From: Xanthobacteraceae bacterium | GTDB taxonomy: Bacteria > Pseudomonadota > Alphaproteobacteria > Rhizobiales > Xanthobacteraceae | Length of the DNA stretch: 64,000 nucleotides | Reading direction: 5' to 3' | NCBI GenBank assembly: GCA_031291475.1 | Contig: JARLIY010000046.1 | Coordinates: forward strand, 1 to 64,000 | Part shown: positions 20,474-28,616 of the stretch, piece by piece | Position numbering within the stretch: the stretch's first letter is position 1 | How the letters are laid out: each line of letters opens with the position of its first letter | Translations under genes and position numbers: made by a program | Notes under the pieces: model-generated | What the model was told of the DNA's origin: nothing | Seen by the model: only the letters and a program-made list of their open reading frames with translations | Databases searched by the model: none

Positions 20474-20772
20474 CGCGTCGTCTTTCCAATTTCGGACCGC
20501 GCCAATGTCATATTCCCCCGCGATCGGCACTGCGTCCAACCGGCGGAAAATGCAGCGTTATTCGGGCTTCTGCAAGGCGACATGGGCGCTTGAATTCTGT
20601 TCGAGACATAGGAGGGGGTGGGTTTCCTGTCAATGCGACGCGGTTCTTCACGGCCTTGATGGCACTGCGCTAGAATCGACCATTGCCAAGCGCAGGCGAT
20701 TCGGCGAGTGTCCCGCGCCAACAAGCCATGCCAAAGGCATGGCGCTTTGCCCCCTACCCAAAAGAGCGTTCC
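20474..20772. other. Divergent intergenic region between secA and the parvulin gene
   Basis: 299 bases holding the promoters of secA (-) and the parvulin gene (+), though no consensus pair could be picked out. A perfect 8-bp hairpin, GCCATGCC-AAA-GGCATGGC, lies at 20725-20743, 29 bases before the parvulin ATG and probably within its leader. No other structure or small gene was seen. Confidence 0.4.
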
Positions 20773-21627
20773 ATGGTCTTCACTCGCCTGTCCGTTCGCC
20801 GCGCGCTCGGCGTACTCGCCTTCGCCGCGTTGCTGTCCGCGCCGCCCGGCGTGTCGTCGGTTTCCTGGGCGCAGGATAACGATCGGGTGGTTGCCCGCGC
20901 CGACGGCGTCGACATCCATGAGAGCGACCTCACCCTTGCCGAGGAGGAGATCGGCGGCAACATTCCGGCCATGCCGCCGGCGCAGAAGCGCGACTATCTT
21001 ATCAATTATCTGGTCGACGTGGTGGTCTTGTCGCAAGCCGCCGAGCAGCAGAAGCTCGCCGATCGCCCGGACGTCAAACACCGCCTCACCTTCGACCGCA
21101 ACCGGCTGTTGATGGAATCGCTGTTGCAGGATGCCGGCAAAGCCGCCTTGTCGGATGCAGCCGAGCATGAGGTCTATGACGAGGCCATCAAGCAGGTGAA
21201 GGGCGAGGAGGAAGTGCACGCCCGCCATATCCTCGTGCCCACCGAGGATGAAGCCAAGACGATCCTCGCCCAACTCAAGGGCGGCGCGGACTTCGCCACC
21301 CTCGCCAAGGAGAAGTCGAAGGATCCGGGCGCGTCCGAAGGCGGCGATCTCGGCTACTTCACCAAGGAGCAAATGGTGCCCGAATTTGCCGACGTCGCCT
21401 TCAGGCTCGACAAAGGGCAGATTTCCGACCCGGTGAAGACCCAGTTCGGCTGGCACATCATCAAAGTCGAGGACAAGCGCATCAAGCCAACGCCGACCTT
21501 CGAGCAGGTCAAGCCGCAACTCGAAAACTACGTCGCCCATCGCGCGCAGGCGCAGCTCGTCGATAATTTGCGCAAGACCGCCACGATCGAGCGCCTCGAC
21601 AAGCCCGCCGCGCCGGCGAAGAAGTGA
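20773..21627 (+). CDS. Periplasmic parvulin-type peptidyl-prolyl isomerase
   Basis: 284 residues. A signal peptide (RLSVRRALGVLAFAALLSAP, cleavage near SWAQ) is followed by a SurA-like N-terminal chaperone helix region (about 30-130). The parvulin domain follows (about 130-235), with VHARHILVPTEDEAKTI, the LAKEKSKDPGASEGGDLGYF segment and TQFGWHIIKVED. It should catalyse cis/trans prolyl isomerisation and act as a folding chaperone for exported proteins. Its neighbour in the divergent direction is secA, consistent with a shared role in secretion. The start at 20773 (MVFTRLS) lies 90 bases inside the open frame and gives a complete signal sequence. Confidence 0.92.
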   Translation: MVFTRLSVRRALGVLAFAALLSAPPGVSSVSWAQDNDRVVARADGVDIHESDLTLAEEEIGGNIPAMPPAQKRDYLINYLVDVVVLSQAAEQQKLADRPDVKHRLTFDRNRLLMESLLQDAGKAALSDAAEHEVYDEAIKQVKGEEEVHARHILVPTEDEAKTILAQLKGGADFATLAKEKSKDPGASEGGDLGYFTKEQMVPEFADVAFRLDKGQISDPVKTQFGWHIIKVEDKRIKPTPTFEQVKPQLENYVAHRAQAQLVDNLRKTATIERLDKPAAPAKK

Positions 21628-21652
21628 CGACTTAGGGATAAAACCGCTGAGT

Positions 21653-21725
21653 TGTCGTGCCCGGCCCTTGTGCCGGGCATCCCCGTCTTCCACCATAGCG
21701 GAGCCAAAGACGTGGACGCCGGGAG
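21653..21725. repeat. Dispersed REP-like element upstream of the GFA gene
   Basis: It begins with the hairpin GCCCGGC-CCTTGT-GCCGGGC, followed by ATCCCCGTCTTC and, about 20 bases on, AAGACGTGGACGCCGGGA. This is a recognisable but truncated copy of the GTGCCCGGC...ACGTCTT element common in Bradyrhizobium-like genomes. Its right end, GGGAGG, lies just before the GFA start codon and forms its ribosome-binding site. Confidence 0.65.
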
Positions 21726-21731
21726 GATGCC

Positions 21732-22139
21732 ATGAAGCTGGAAGGCGGATGCTATTGCGGCGAGGTGCGCTACGTGGCCGAGGGCGAACCTATGTTGAAG
21801 GCGCAATGCCACTGCCGCGAATGCCAATATATCAGCGGCGGCTCTCCCAACATGTTCATGCTCATGCCGCCCGCTGGTTTCAGTTACACCAAGGGGACGC
21901 CCAAGCAATTTACGCGTCGCGATCTGGAACGCCCCGTGACGCGGGAATTCTGCGCCGAATGCGGCACGCATCTGACGACACGGCGGCCGGGCTTGTCGGC
22001 CGTGATTTTGAAAGTCGGCACACTCGACGATCCAAGCCTTTTCGGCGGCCCGCAAATGGCGATCTACACCATCGACAAGCAGGCTTTTCACCAAATCCCC
22101 GAAGGCTTGCCGACCTTCGAGCGGCTGCCGAAACGATAG
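21732..22139 (+). CDS. GFA/CENP-V domain protein (S-hydroxymethylglutathione-type fold)
   Basis: 135 residues. It has the zinc-binding Cys pattern of the GFA family: GGCYCGEVRY, QCHCRECQ and FCAECGTH. The founding member, Gfa, is linked to condensation of glutathione with formaldehyde, but most family members are uncharacterised, so no enzymatic role is claimed. The ATG at 21732 follows GGGAGG at 4-7 bases; that sequence belongs to the end of the upstream REP-like element. It is followed 12 bases later by argJ in the same direction. Confidence 0.85.
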   Translation: MKLEGGCYCGEVRYVAEGEPMLKAQCHCRECQYISGGSPNMFMLMPPAGFSYTKGTPKQFTRRDLERPVTREFCAECGTHLTTRRPGLSAVILKVGTLDDPSLFGGPQMAIYTIDKQAFHQIPEGLPTFERLPKR

Positions 22140-22151
22140 CAGCGCCGGTCG

Positions 22152-23396
22152 ATGTCCACATCCATCTCGCCTCTTGCTCCGAAATCCTTCCCGGAAATGC
22201 CGCCGGTGGCCGGCGTGCGGCTTTCGACCGCGGCGGCGGGAATCCGCTATCCAAATCGCACCGACGTGCTGCTCGCGCTGTTCGATCAAGGCACCGCCGT
22301 TTCCGGCGTCTTCACCCGCTCGAAATGCCCGTCGGCGGCCGTCGACTGGTGCCGCGAGCGGATCAAGCGCGGCGGCGGCGCTAGCGCGCTGGTGGTCAAT
22401 TCCGGTAACGCCAACGCGTTCACCGGCAGTTCCGGCCGCTCGGCGACCAAACTCACCGCCGACATCGCCGCCAAGGCGGCACAATGCAAGCCGGGCGATG
22501 TGCTGCTGGCTTCGACCGGCGTCATCGGCGAACCGCTCGATGCGACGAAATTCGGCGGCGTGATGGACCGGCTCGTCGCCGGCGCGGCGCCGGGCCGCTG
22601 GCATGAAGCGGCCAAGGCGATCATGACCACCGACACATTTGCCAAAGGCGCCGCCGCGGTCGTGCGCATGGGACCGAGCGCGGTGACCATCTGCGGCATC
22701 GCCAAGGGCGCCGGCATGATCGCGCCCGACATGGCGACGATGCTGTCCTTCGTTTTCACCGACGCGCCGATCGCGCCCGCCGTTCTCAAGACGCTGCTAC
22801 GCGAGGGTGTCGAGAACACCTTCAACGCGGTGACCATCGACGGCGACACCTCGACCTCCGACACGCTGCTTGCCTTCGCCACCGGCGCCGCCGCCACACG
22901 CGGCGTCGGCAAGGTCTCGCGCCTTTCCGATCCGCGGCTGCCGGCGTTCCGCAAGGGCTTCAACGCCGTGCTCGCCGATCTCGCCGAGCAGGTGGCGCGC
23001 GACGGCGAAGGCGCGCGCAAACTCGTCGAGATCGTGGTCGAAGGTGCGGCGTCGAAAAAATCGGCGCGCCGTATCGCGCTGTCGATTGCCAATTCGCCGC
23101 TGGTCAAGACGGCAATTGCCGGCGAGGACGCCAATTGGGGCCGCGTGGTCATGGCGGTCGGCAAGGCCGGCGAGCCCGCCCACCGCGACCGGCTTTCGAT
23201 CTGGTTCAACGGCATCCGCGTCGCCCATAAAGGGGAACGCGACCCGGCTTACGACGAGGCCGCGGTCTCCGCGACCATGCGCAAGCCCGAGATCACCCTG
23301 AAAGTCGCGCTCGGCCTCGGCAAAGGCCGCGATCGCGTGCTGACCTGCGACCTCACCAAAGAGTACATTACCATCAACGGCGATTACCGGTCTTGA
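22152..23396 (+). CDS. argJ: Bifunctional glutamate N-acetyltransferase / amino-acid acetyltransferase ArgJ
   Basis: 414 residues. It transfers the acetyl group from N-acetylornithine to glutamate (the arginine cycle) and may also use acetyl-CoA. The autoproteolysis site is present in [16 protein letters not shown], with the nucleophile Thr196 that becomes the N-terminus of the beta chain. [10 protein letters not shown] and [16 protein letters not shown] are further signatures, and the C-terminus ends in the typical [12 protein letters not shown]. It is directly downstream of the GFA gene and followed by mutT; the argJ-mutT pairing is common in Rhizobiales. Confidence 0.97.
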   Translation: MSTSISPLAPKSFPEMPPVAGVRLSTAAAGIRYPNRTDVLLALFDQGTAVSGVFTRSKCPSAAVDWCRERIKRGGGASALVVNSGNANAFTGSSGRSATKLTADIAAKAAQCKPGDVLLASTGVIGEPLDATKFGGVMDRLVAGAAPGRWHEAAKAIMTTDTFAKGAAAVVRMGPSAVTICGIAKGAGMIAPDMATMLSFVFTDAPIAPAVLKTLLREGVENTFNAVTIDGDTSTSDTLLAFATGAAATRGVGKVSRLSDPRLPAFRKGFNAVLADLAEQVARDGEGARKLVEIVVEGAASKKSARRIALSIANSPLVKTAIAGEDANWGRVVMAVGKAGEPAHRDRLSIWFNGIRVAHKGERDPAYDEAAVSATMRKPEITLKVALGLGKGRDRVLTCDLTKEYITINGDYRS

Positions 23397-23473
23397 CGGT
23401 TCCTTAACCAGTGCGGCGGAAGCCGGAAGTTAAACGACGGAATTGAAACGCCTTTTACCATGCAGCCGGTAGA

Positions 23474-23890
23474 TTGAGCGTGGCCGTAAGCGTCAAAGTG
23501 GTCCTCGTTGCCGCCTGCGCCCTCATCGACGCCGACGGCCGCGTGCTTATCGCGCAGCGGCCAGAGGGCAAGCCGATGGCGGGGCTGTGGGAATTCCCCG
23601 GCGGCAAGGTCGAGGCCGGCGAGCAGCCGGAGAACACACTGATCCGCGAATTGAATGAGGAGCTGGGAATCGTCGTCAAGGAAGAGTGTCTGGCACCGCT
23701 GACTTTTGCGAGTCATCGTTATCCCGACTTCCACCTGCTCATGCCACTTTATGTCTGCCGACGTTGGCAAGGAATCGTCGAAGCGCGGGAGGCGCAGAAA
23801 CTCAAATGGGTGCGGCCGAACGATCTGCGCAACTATCCGCTGCCGCCGGCCGACGAACCGCTGATCCCGCACCTGACGACGCTGCTGTGA
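23474..23890 (+). CDS. mutT: 8-oxo-dGTP diphosphatase MutT (Nudix)
   Basis: 138 residues. It hydrolyses 8-oxo-dGTP to the monophosphate, preventing A:T to C:G transversions. It carries a complete Nudix box GX5EX7REUXEEXGU, reading from GKVEAGE to RELNEELGI. The neighbouring LWEFPGG and the C-terminal LKWVRPNDLRNYPLPPAD are typical of bacterial MutT. The start is uncertain: TTG at 23474 or GTG at 23480, with no clear ribosome-binding site. The stop overlaps an ATG (23890) that could be an alternative start for the pilin-like gene downstream. Confidence 0.92.
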   Translation: MSVAVSVKVVLVAACALIDADGRVLIAQRPEGKPMAGLWEFPGGKVEAGEQPENTLIRELNEELGIVVKEECLAPLTFASHRYPDFHLLMPLYVCRRWQGIVEAREAQKLKWVRPNDLRNYPLPPADEPLIPHLTTLL

Positions 23891-23913
23891 TGCGAACAAA
23901 AGGCAAAAGGCCC

Positions 23914-24099
23914 ATGTTCAAATCTTCACACAGGACCCACACGGCGTTCCGCCGTTTCCTCGGCGACGACAACGGCGCCACCGCCATCGAATATGCGCTG
24001 ATCGCATCCGGCGTCTCCATCGTCATTGTCGGAACGGTCGCCACCCTGGGCTCCCAGGTCACGGGCATGTTCACGAGCGTCGCCACGGCGTTGAAATAA
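23914..24099 (+). CDS. Flp/Fap-type (type IVb) pilin
   Basis: 61 residues. It has a short basic leader (FKSSHRTHTAFRRF) and then the Flp signature DDNGATAIEYALIAS, where Gly-Ala would be the CpaA-type prepilin peptidase cleavage site and the +5 Glu is present. The hydrophobic helix runs from IEYALIASG to VATLG. Such pilins are exported by Tad machinery. No tad/cpa genes are in the window, so this copy is an orphan. I chose 23914 (MFKSS) with AAAAGG upstream; an ATG at 23890 adds eight residues. Its direction and spacing suggest cotranscription with mutT. Confidence 0.85.
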   Translation: MFKSSHRTHTAFRRFLGDDNGATAIEYALIASGVSIVIVGTVATLGSQVTGMFTSVATALK

Positions 24100-24164
24100 A
24101 GCCTTCGCTGTCATTCGGCCGGGCCGCACAAGCGCAAAGACGCAGCGTCCTCAGAGCGACGAAT

Positions 24165-25082
24165 TCAACTTCCCGCCTTCTCGCCGGTCGAGATTTCGCG
24201 CGTGCCGAGCGCATCGGCGAGGCGCGTCTTTGCCGAACCCGGCTTGAGCGGCTGCTGCTGGCTCGGATGCGGCGCCCAGCCCGACAGCCAGACGATCTCG
24301 AAGGTGGCGCGGATACGGCCATCGCCGTCGGCGAAGCGCCCGGCGTAAATTTCCGCCATGCGCAGAAGCGTCGCGCGCTTGAGCGGCGCGCGGCGGCGAT
24401 CGTCGAGCGCGTTGGTCGCGCCCATGCGGCGCAAATCGTGCATCAGCGCGAAAACCGAATCGTAACGCACGGTGACGCGGTCGGAATCGGCAACCGGAAG
24501 CGCAAAGCCCGCGCGCTGCAACAGCGCGCCGAGGTCGCGCACATCGGCGAACGGCGCCACGCGCGGCGAGACGCCGCCCTCGATTTCGCTTTCGGCAGCG
24601 GCGAAAGCCTGACGCAGCTCGGTCAGCGTTTCGCCGCCGACCAGCGCGGCGAGGAACAATCCGTCGGGCTTTAACGCGCGACGGATTTGCACGAGGGCGC
24701 CGGGCAGATCGTTGACGAATTGCAGCGCCAGCGCTGAGACCACGAGATCGAACGCGGCGTCGCGGAACGGCAATGTCTCCTCGTCGGCGGCGACAAGCGG
24801 CGTCGCCAGCGTTCCGCCGCGCGCCGGCATCGCATCGGCCCCGACAATCTTGTTGACGGAGCCAAGGCCGGCGAGCGCAACACGGACCGCTTCGCCCGGC
24901 GTGCCGAGATCGAGTGCAAGCGAAAACCGCCGCAGCACCGTGCCGAGCCGCTCGGCAAGATCGGTGGCGGCGCGATCGAGCAAAAACGTCGCCGGGCGCA
25001 ATCCCGCCGCGCGCCGCCGGCGTTGGCGGATGAGCGCGCGGTCGAAGATCAGCGGGCTCGGCAATGTCGGGCGATCGGCCAT
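24165..25082 (-). CDS. NDUFAF5/BioC-like SAM-dependent methyltransferase
   Basis: 305 residues, class I SAM-dependent methyltransferase. It starts PLIFDRALIRQRRRRAAG, a segment shared with mitochondrial NDUFAF5, which hydroxylates an Arg of complex I subunit NDUFS7; bacterial homologues are usually annotated BioC-like. The methyltransferase core has ALDLGTPGE in place of the usual GxGxG, then ADEETLPFRDAAFDLVVSALALQFVNDLPGAL. Rhizobial versions typically lie next to comF and grxC, as here. The weakened glycine motif is a reason not to name it BioC. It is divergent from the comF remnant, 76 bases apart. Confidence 0.8.
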   Translation of the reverse strand: MADRPTLPSPLIFDRALIRQRRRRAAGLRPATFLLDRAATDLAERLGTVLRRFSLALDLGTPGEAVRVALAGLGSVNKIVGADAMPARGGTLATPLVAADEETLPFRDAAFDLVVSALALQFVNDLPGALVQIRRALKPDGLFLAALVGGETLTELRQAFAAAESEIEGGVSPRVAPFADVRDLGALLQRAGFALPVADSDRVTVRYDSVFALMHDLRRMGATNALDDRRRAPLKRATLLRMAEIYAGRFADGDGRIRATFEIVWLSGWAPHPSQQQPLKPGSAKTRLADALGTREISTGEKAGS

Positions 25083-25158
25083 ACTCTCATTCTCTCACCG
25101 CCAGGCGGCGCTTTCCAATGCAAGCCCAGAGGCGCAAGGCCCGAAGGCGAAAGTGACA

Positions 25159-25958
25159 ATGTCCTTGTCCGGCGATATGGCGGTCATCGCCACCGCGACA
25201 CGGCGCAAACGCGCGGCCGATACGGCGCGCTCGATTTTGCGCGCGGCACTCGATCTCGCTTTGCCGCGGCTGTGCGCTGCCTACCGCGAGCCCGTTGAAG
25301 GGCAAGGGCTTTGCCCCAAATGCTGGTCGAAACTCTCCTTCATCACTCGTCCCTATTGCGAGCGGCTCGGCATTCCCTCCGTCTATGATCCCGGCCCCGG
25401 CATCCTCTCCATGGAGGCGATCGCCGACCGCCGGCTTATCATCGCGCCCGCGCCGCCGTGCGCTTCGATGAGATTTCCCGCGCTTTGGTGCATGCGCTGA
25501 AATATGGCGACCGGCTCAATCTAGCGCCAATGATGGGACAATGGCTCGGCAATGCCGGCCGCGAAATCCTGGCCGAGGCCGACGCGCTGGTGCCGGTGCC
25601 GCTGCACTGGCGCCGGCGCTGGGCGCGGCGCTTCAACCAGTCCGCCGTGCTGGCGGCCGCGGTCTCCGCCACGAGCGGCGTGCCGATCGTCGCCAACGTG
25701 CTCAAGCGCGTGAAAGCGACCGCGCAGCAGGTCGGGCTGTCGCGCACCAACCGCGCCGCCAATGTGCAGGGCGCGTTCCGCGTGCCGCCGGAAAGCAAGG
25801 CTGCCATCATCGACCGCCGCCTGGTTCTCGTCGACGACGTGCTCACGTCCGGTTCCACGGCCGAGGGCTGCGCCCGGGTGCTGTTGCGGGCCGGCGCCGC
25901 CAATGTCGACGTGCTCGTCTTCGCCCGGGTTGCCGATCCGGTGCGGACGTCCATATAA
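25159..25958 (+). pseudogene. comF: comF (phosphoribosyltransferase family), frameshifted
   Basis: The two halves of a ComF protein lie in different frames. The first, from ATG 25159, runs through LCPKCWSKLSFITRPYCERLGIPSVYDPGPGILSMEAIAD and leaves the family frame near 25428, stopping at 25500. The second half starts around 25431 in another frame and continues to 25958 with ALKYGDRLNLAPMMG and the phosphoribosyltransferase motif LVDDVLTSGSTAEG. Restoring one C after 25426-25428 joins them as ...ADPPAYHRARAAVRFDEI..., the normal family reading. In addition, the first zinc pair reads CAAY instead of C-x2-C. ComF functions in DNA uptake. A sequencing error could explain the frameshift but not the missing Cys. 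Confidence 0.85.
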
Positions 25959-25967
25959 GGAATCAGC

Positions 25968-25973
25968 TATAAT
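25968..25973 (+). promoter_or_regulatory. Possible -10 element of grxC
   Basis: A perfect TATAAT, unusual for this GC-rich DNA, lies 13 bases before the grxC ATG in an AT-rich stretch. The -35 position (GGACGT, 25945-25950) is poor. If real, the leader would be very short, in line with the absence of a ribosome-binding site. Confidence 0.3.
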
Positions 25974-25985
25974 TAACGTGCTATT

Positions 25986-26276
25986 ATGACTTCCGTTGAA
26001 ATCTATACGCGGCAATATTGCACCTATTGTCATTGGGCGAAGGAACTGCTTTCGCGCAAGGGCGTGACATTCCGTGAGTTCGACGTCACGGGGAATTTGC
26101 AGATGCGCCAGGAAATGATCGAGCGCGCCCATGGCGGCGACACATTCCCGCAGATTTTCATCGGCGCCACTCACGTCGGCGGCTGCGATGAGCTCTATTC
26201 GCTGGAAGAGGCGGGCAAGCTCGACGCGCTGCTCGGGCGCGCCGACGGCAAGTCCGGCGAGAGCCCGCGGGCATGA
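25986..26276 (+). CDS. grxC: Glutaredoxin 3
   Basis: 96 residues, a dithiol glutaredoxin with active site Cys12-Thr-Tyr-Cys15, slightly different from the usual CPYC. TFPQIFIGATHVGGCDEL is the glutathione-binding cis-Pro and GG region. It reduces disulfides and protein-glutathione mixed disulfides with glutathione as electron source. The stop overlaps the start of the nitrilase-family gene by 4 bases (ATGA), so the two are coupled. This grxC-nitrilase-DUF1178 string is conserved in Rhizobiales. Confidence 0.94.
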   Translation: MTSVEIYTRQYCTYCHWAKELLSRKGVTFREFDVTGNLQMRQEMIERAHGGDTFPQIFIGATHVGGCDELYSLEEAGKLDALLGRADGKSGESPRA

Positions 26277-27157
26277 ACGCCCCGACATCCTCGGTCTTCA
26301 AGGTCGGCCTCGTGCAGATGCGTTCGGGGGTCGATCCGCAGGCCAATCTTGCGGCAGCGCTGGCGGCGATCGAGGAAGCAGCTGGCGCCGGTGCGGCTTA
26401 CGTGCTGACGCCGGAAATGACCAACATCATGGAGGTCAAGCGCGAGCGCCTGTTCGCCGCCATTGCCGAGGAAGAACTCGATCCGACACTCGCGGCTTTG
26501 CGCGAAGCGGCGCGCAAGTTTTCGATCTACATCCACATCGGCTCGCTGGCGGTGAAGGTATTGCCCGACAAGGCGGTGAACCGTTCGTTCCTGATCGACC
26601 GCCGCGGCAGTGTGGTCGCGCGCTACGACAAGATCCACATGTTCGACGTGGACCTCGCCAACGGCGAAAGCTACCGCGAATCGCGCAATTATCGCCCCGG
26701 CGATCTCGCCGTCGTCGCCGACCTCCCCTGGGGCCGGCTCGGCATCACCGTCTGTTACGATTTGCGGTTCCCGGCGCTCTATCGCGCGCTCGCCGAGGCC
26801 GGAGCGTCATTCTTCTCCATTCCTTCCGCCTTCACCCGGCAGACCGGCGAAGCGCACTGGCACGTGCTCATTCGCGCGCGCGCCATCGAGAACGGCTGCT
26901 TCGTGTTCGCCGCCGCGCAAGGCGGCAAGCATGAGAACGGGCGCGAGACATTCGGCCATTCGCTCGTCGTCGATCCGTGGGGCCAAATCCTCGCCGAGGG
27001 CGGCACCGAGCCGGGCCTCATCCTCGCCGACGTCGATCCCGCGCAGGTCGCCGCCGCGCGCTCGCGGATTCCCTCGCTGCATCATGGCCGGCGCTTCGAG
27101 GTCATCGAGCCGATGGCCGAGCCGACTCATCTGCGCGCGGTGCGGGGGCCGCTATGA
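26273..27157 (+). CDS. Nitrilase-superfamily carbon-nitrogen hydrolase (Nit-like amidase)
   Basis: 294 residues. The Glu-Lys-Cys catalytic triad is visible: Glu in LTPEMTN, Lys in YDKIHMFDVD and Cys in ITVCYDLRFP. The IHMFDVD and SFFSIPSAFT segments place it in the Nit1/Nit2 branch, whose characterised members deaminate oxidised glutathione (deaminated glutathione amidase) or omega-amides. Location next to grxC fits a glutathione-related repair role, though that is inference. It overlaps grxC by 4 bases upstream and the DUF1178 gene by 4 bases downstream. Confidence 0.9.
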   Translation: MNAPTSSVFKVGLVQMRSGVDPQANLAAALAAIEEAAGAGAAYVLTPEMTNIMEVKRERLFAAIAEEELDPTLAALREAARKFSIYIHIGSLAVKVLPDKAVNRSFLIDRRGSVVARYDKIHMFDVDLANGESYRESRNYRPGDLAVVADLPWGRLGITVCYDLRFPALYRALAEAGASFFSIPSAFTRQTGEAHWHVLIRARAIENGCFVFAAAQGGKHENGRETFGHSLVVDPWGQILAEGGTEPGLILADVDPAQVAAARSRIPSLHHGRRFEVIEPMAEPTHLRAVRGPL

Positions 27158-27624
27158 TCCGCTACGCGCTGCATTGCCAAGAGGGCCACGACTTCGAGAG
27201 CTGGTTCCAGAACTCGGCCGCCTACGACAAGCAGGCAAAGCGTGCGCTCATCGCCTGCCCGATCTGCGGCTCGACCGAAGTGGAGAAAGCGATCATGGCG
27301 CCGCGGCTCAACCGTGCCGAAGCTCCCGAGCCGCCGAACCTGCCGCCGGCCGCTCCAGCGCCGCCGCCGGTCAAGACACCGGTCGCCATGATGTCGCCGC
27401 CGGAGCGCGAACTGCGCAAGAAGCTCAAGGAGCTGCGCGACCACATCACTAAGAACGCGGATTATGTCGGCCCGCGATTTCCTGAGCAGGCCCGCAAGAT
27501 TCATTACGGCGAGATCGAGCACCGCTCGATCTACGGCGAAGCGTCACCGGACGAGGCAGAGGAATTGCACGAAGAGGGCATCGAATTTCATCCGCTGCCG
27601 ATCCTGCCGGACGAGTTTAATTGA
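27154..27624 (+). CDS. DUF1178 family protein
   Basis: 156 residues. An N-terminal metal-binding ribbon is formed by LHCQEGHDFESWF and IACPICGSTEVEKAIMAPRL (Cys-x3-His and Cys-x2-Cys). A Pro/Ala-rich linker follows, then a helical C-terminus ending EEGIEFHPLPILPDEFN, all diagnostic of DUF1178. Function is unknown. It is the last gene of the coupled grxC-nitrilase-DUF1178 operon and converges on a TonB-like gene 27 bases away. The start codon lies inside the nitrilase stop (ATGA). Confidence 0.9.
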   Translation: MIRYALHCQEGHDFESWFQNSAAYDKQAKRALIACPICGSTEVEKAIMAPRLNRAEAPEPPNLPPAAPAPPPVKTPVAMMSPPERELRKKLKELRDHITKNADYVGPRFPEQARKIHYGEIEHRSIYGEASPDEAEELHEEGIEFHPLPILPDEFN

Positions 27625-27651
27625 CGCGCCGTCGCGCAAAGAAAAGCGCCA

Positions 27652-28515
27652 TCATCCGCCGAACAAACTCAGCGGGAAGAAGGTCAGATCGAGCGTCTTC
27701 CACTCTTTGTACCGCGCGGGCGGGAGCAGGGTGTAAGGTTGGCATTTTTGCAGCGCTTGAATTGCGCTTTGCACTAAGGCCTCCTCTTTCGGCGACGCGA
27801 CCGGATCGAGCAATTGCGGCGGCGACGCCAAGGTACCGTCGCGGTTGAGCGAAACCCGCAGCGTGACACTGATCTTGTCGCCGACGTCGATCCCGGGCGG
27901 CATGGCCGAGCACGAACTGACCCGTTCGCGGAATGGAGCGGTAAAGTCGTAGGTGGGCTGAAGGGCGCCGATGGGTGGGGCGGCGAAACCGCCGCCGAGC
28001 CGTCCGCCCATCAGCGCAAGCTGCGCGAACGTCTCAGCGGGGCTCGGTTGGTCCGGTGTGTCCTCGGGCTGCGGCCGAGGCGGGGCAGGCGGCGGCTCGG
28101 ACATCTGAATCTGGGCGTTTTCAGGCTCGGCCGTCTCGGCGTGAGCCGTGTCGGCCTTTGCCGTCTGCGGCTGCGCCATCGCCTGTCGGGCGTTCTGCTG
28201 CGGGTTTGAGCGCTGTTGCTGCTGTTGCGGCGACGGTGGGGCCGGTTTGGGCGGCGGCTGCGCGACGCTGGCATTGGCGGATTTCGCCGACACCTCAGAC
28301 CCGGACGTCCGCAAATCCGAAGGGGTGCCTTGGAGCCGCGGGGCTTCGTCCGGCGGCACGATGTCGACCAGCATCGAATCCTGCGACATCGGTCGCAAAG
28401 AGCTCGCGCCGAAAAAGATCAGGCCCAGCAGCAAAGCCCCCACATGGCCGATGACCGAGATGACAACCCCGGGGTGAATGAACCGCTTCAATCCGATCAT
28501 GGTGGGTCGTATCAA
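27652..28515 (-). CDS. TonB/TolA-like envelope protein
   Basis: 287 residues. One N-terminal membrane anchor (about residues 14-38, VVISVIGHVGALLLGLIFFGA) is followed by a long Pro/Gln/Ala-rich stretch (about 65-165). The C-terminal domain has the TonB/TolA-like pattern RERVSSCSAMPPGI...ISVTLRVSLNRDGTL...AIQALQKCQPYTLLPPARYKEWKTLDLTFFP. This topology is that of energy-transducing adaptors that span the periplasm. No exbBD or tol genes are near. The start could be ATG 28515 or 28500. It may be read from the ubiG-eamA transcript, but a 101-base gap intervenes. Confidence 0.75.
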   Translation of the reverse strand: MIRPTMIGLKRFIHPGVVISVIGHVGALLLGLIFFGASSLRPMSQDSMLVDIVPPDEAPRLQGTPSDLRTSGSEVSAKSANASVAQPPPKPAPPSPQQQQQRSNPQQNARQAMAQPQTAKADTAHAETAEPENAQIQMSEPPPAPPRPQPEDTPDQPSPAETFAQLALMGGRLGGGFAAPPIGALQPTYDFTAPFRERVSSCSAMPPGIDVGDKISVTLRVSLNRDGTLASPPQLLDPVASPKEEALVQSAIQALQKCQPYTLLPPARYKEWKTLDLTFFPLSLFGG

Positions 28516-28616
28516 AAATCCCCGCCCCGGCGCGGCATCATATCGGGCACTGCAGAACGTTGTCTTTTCTATTTTTGTTTATTTTGCGGTCGCGCGACCG
28601 CATTCCGTCACGAGCC

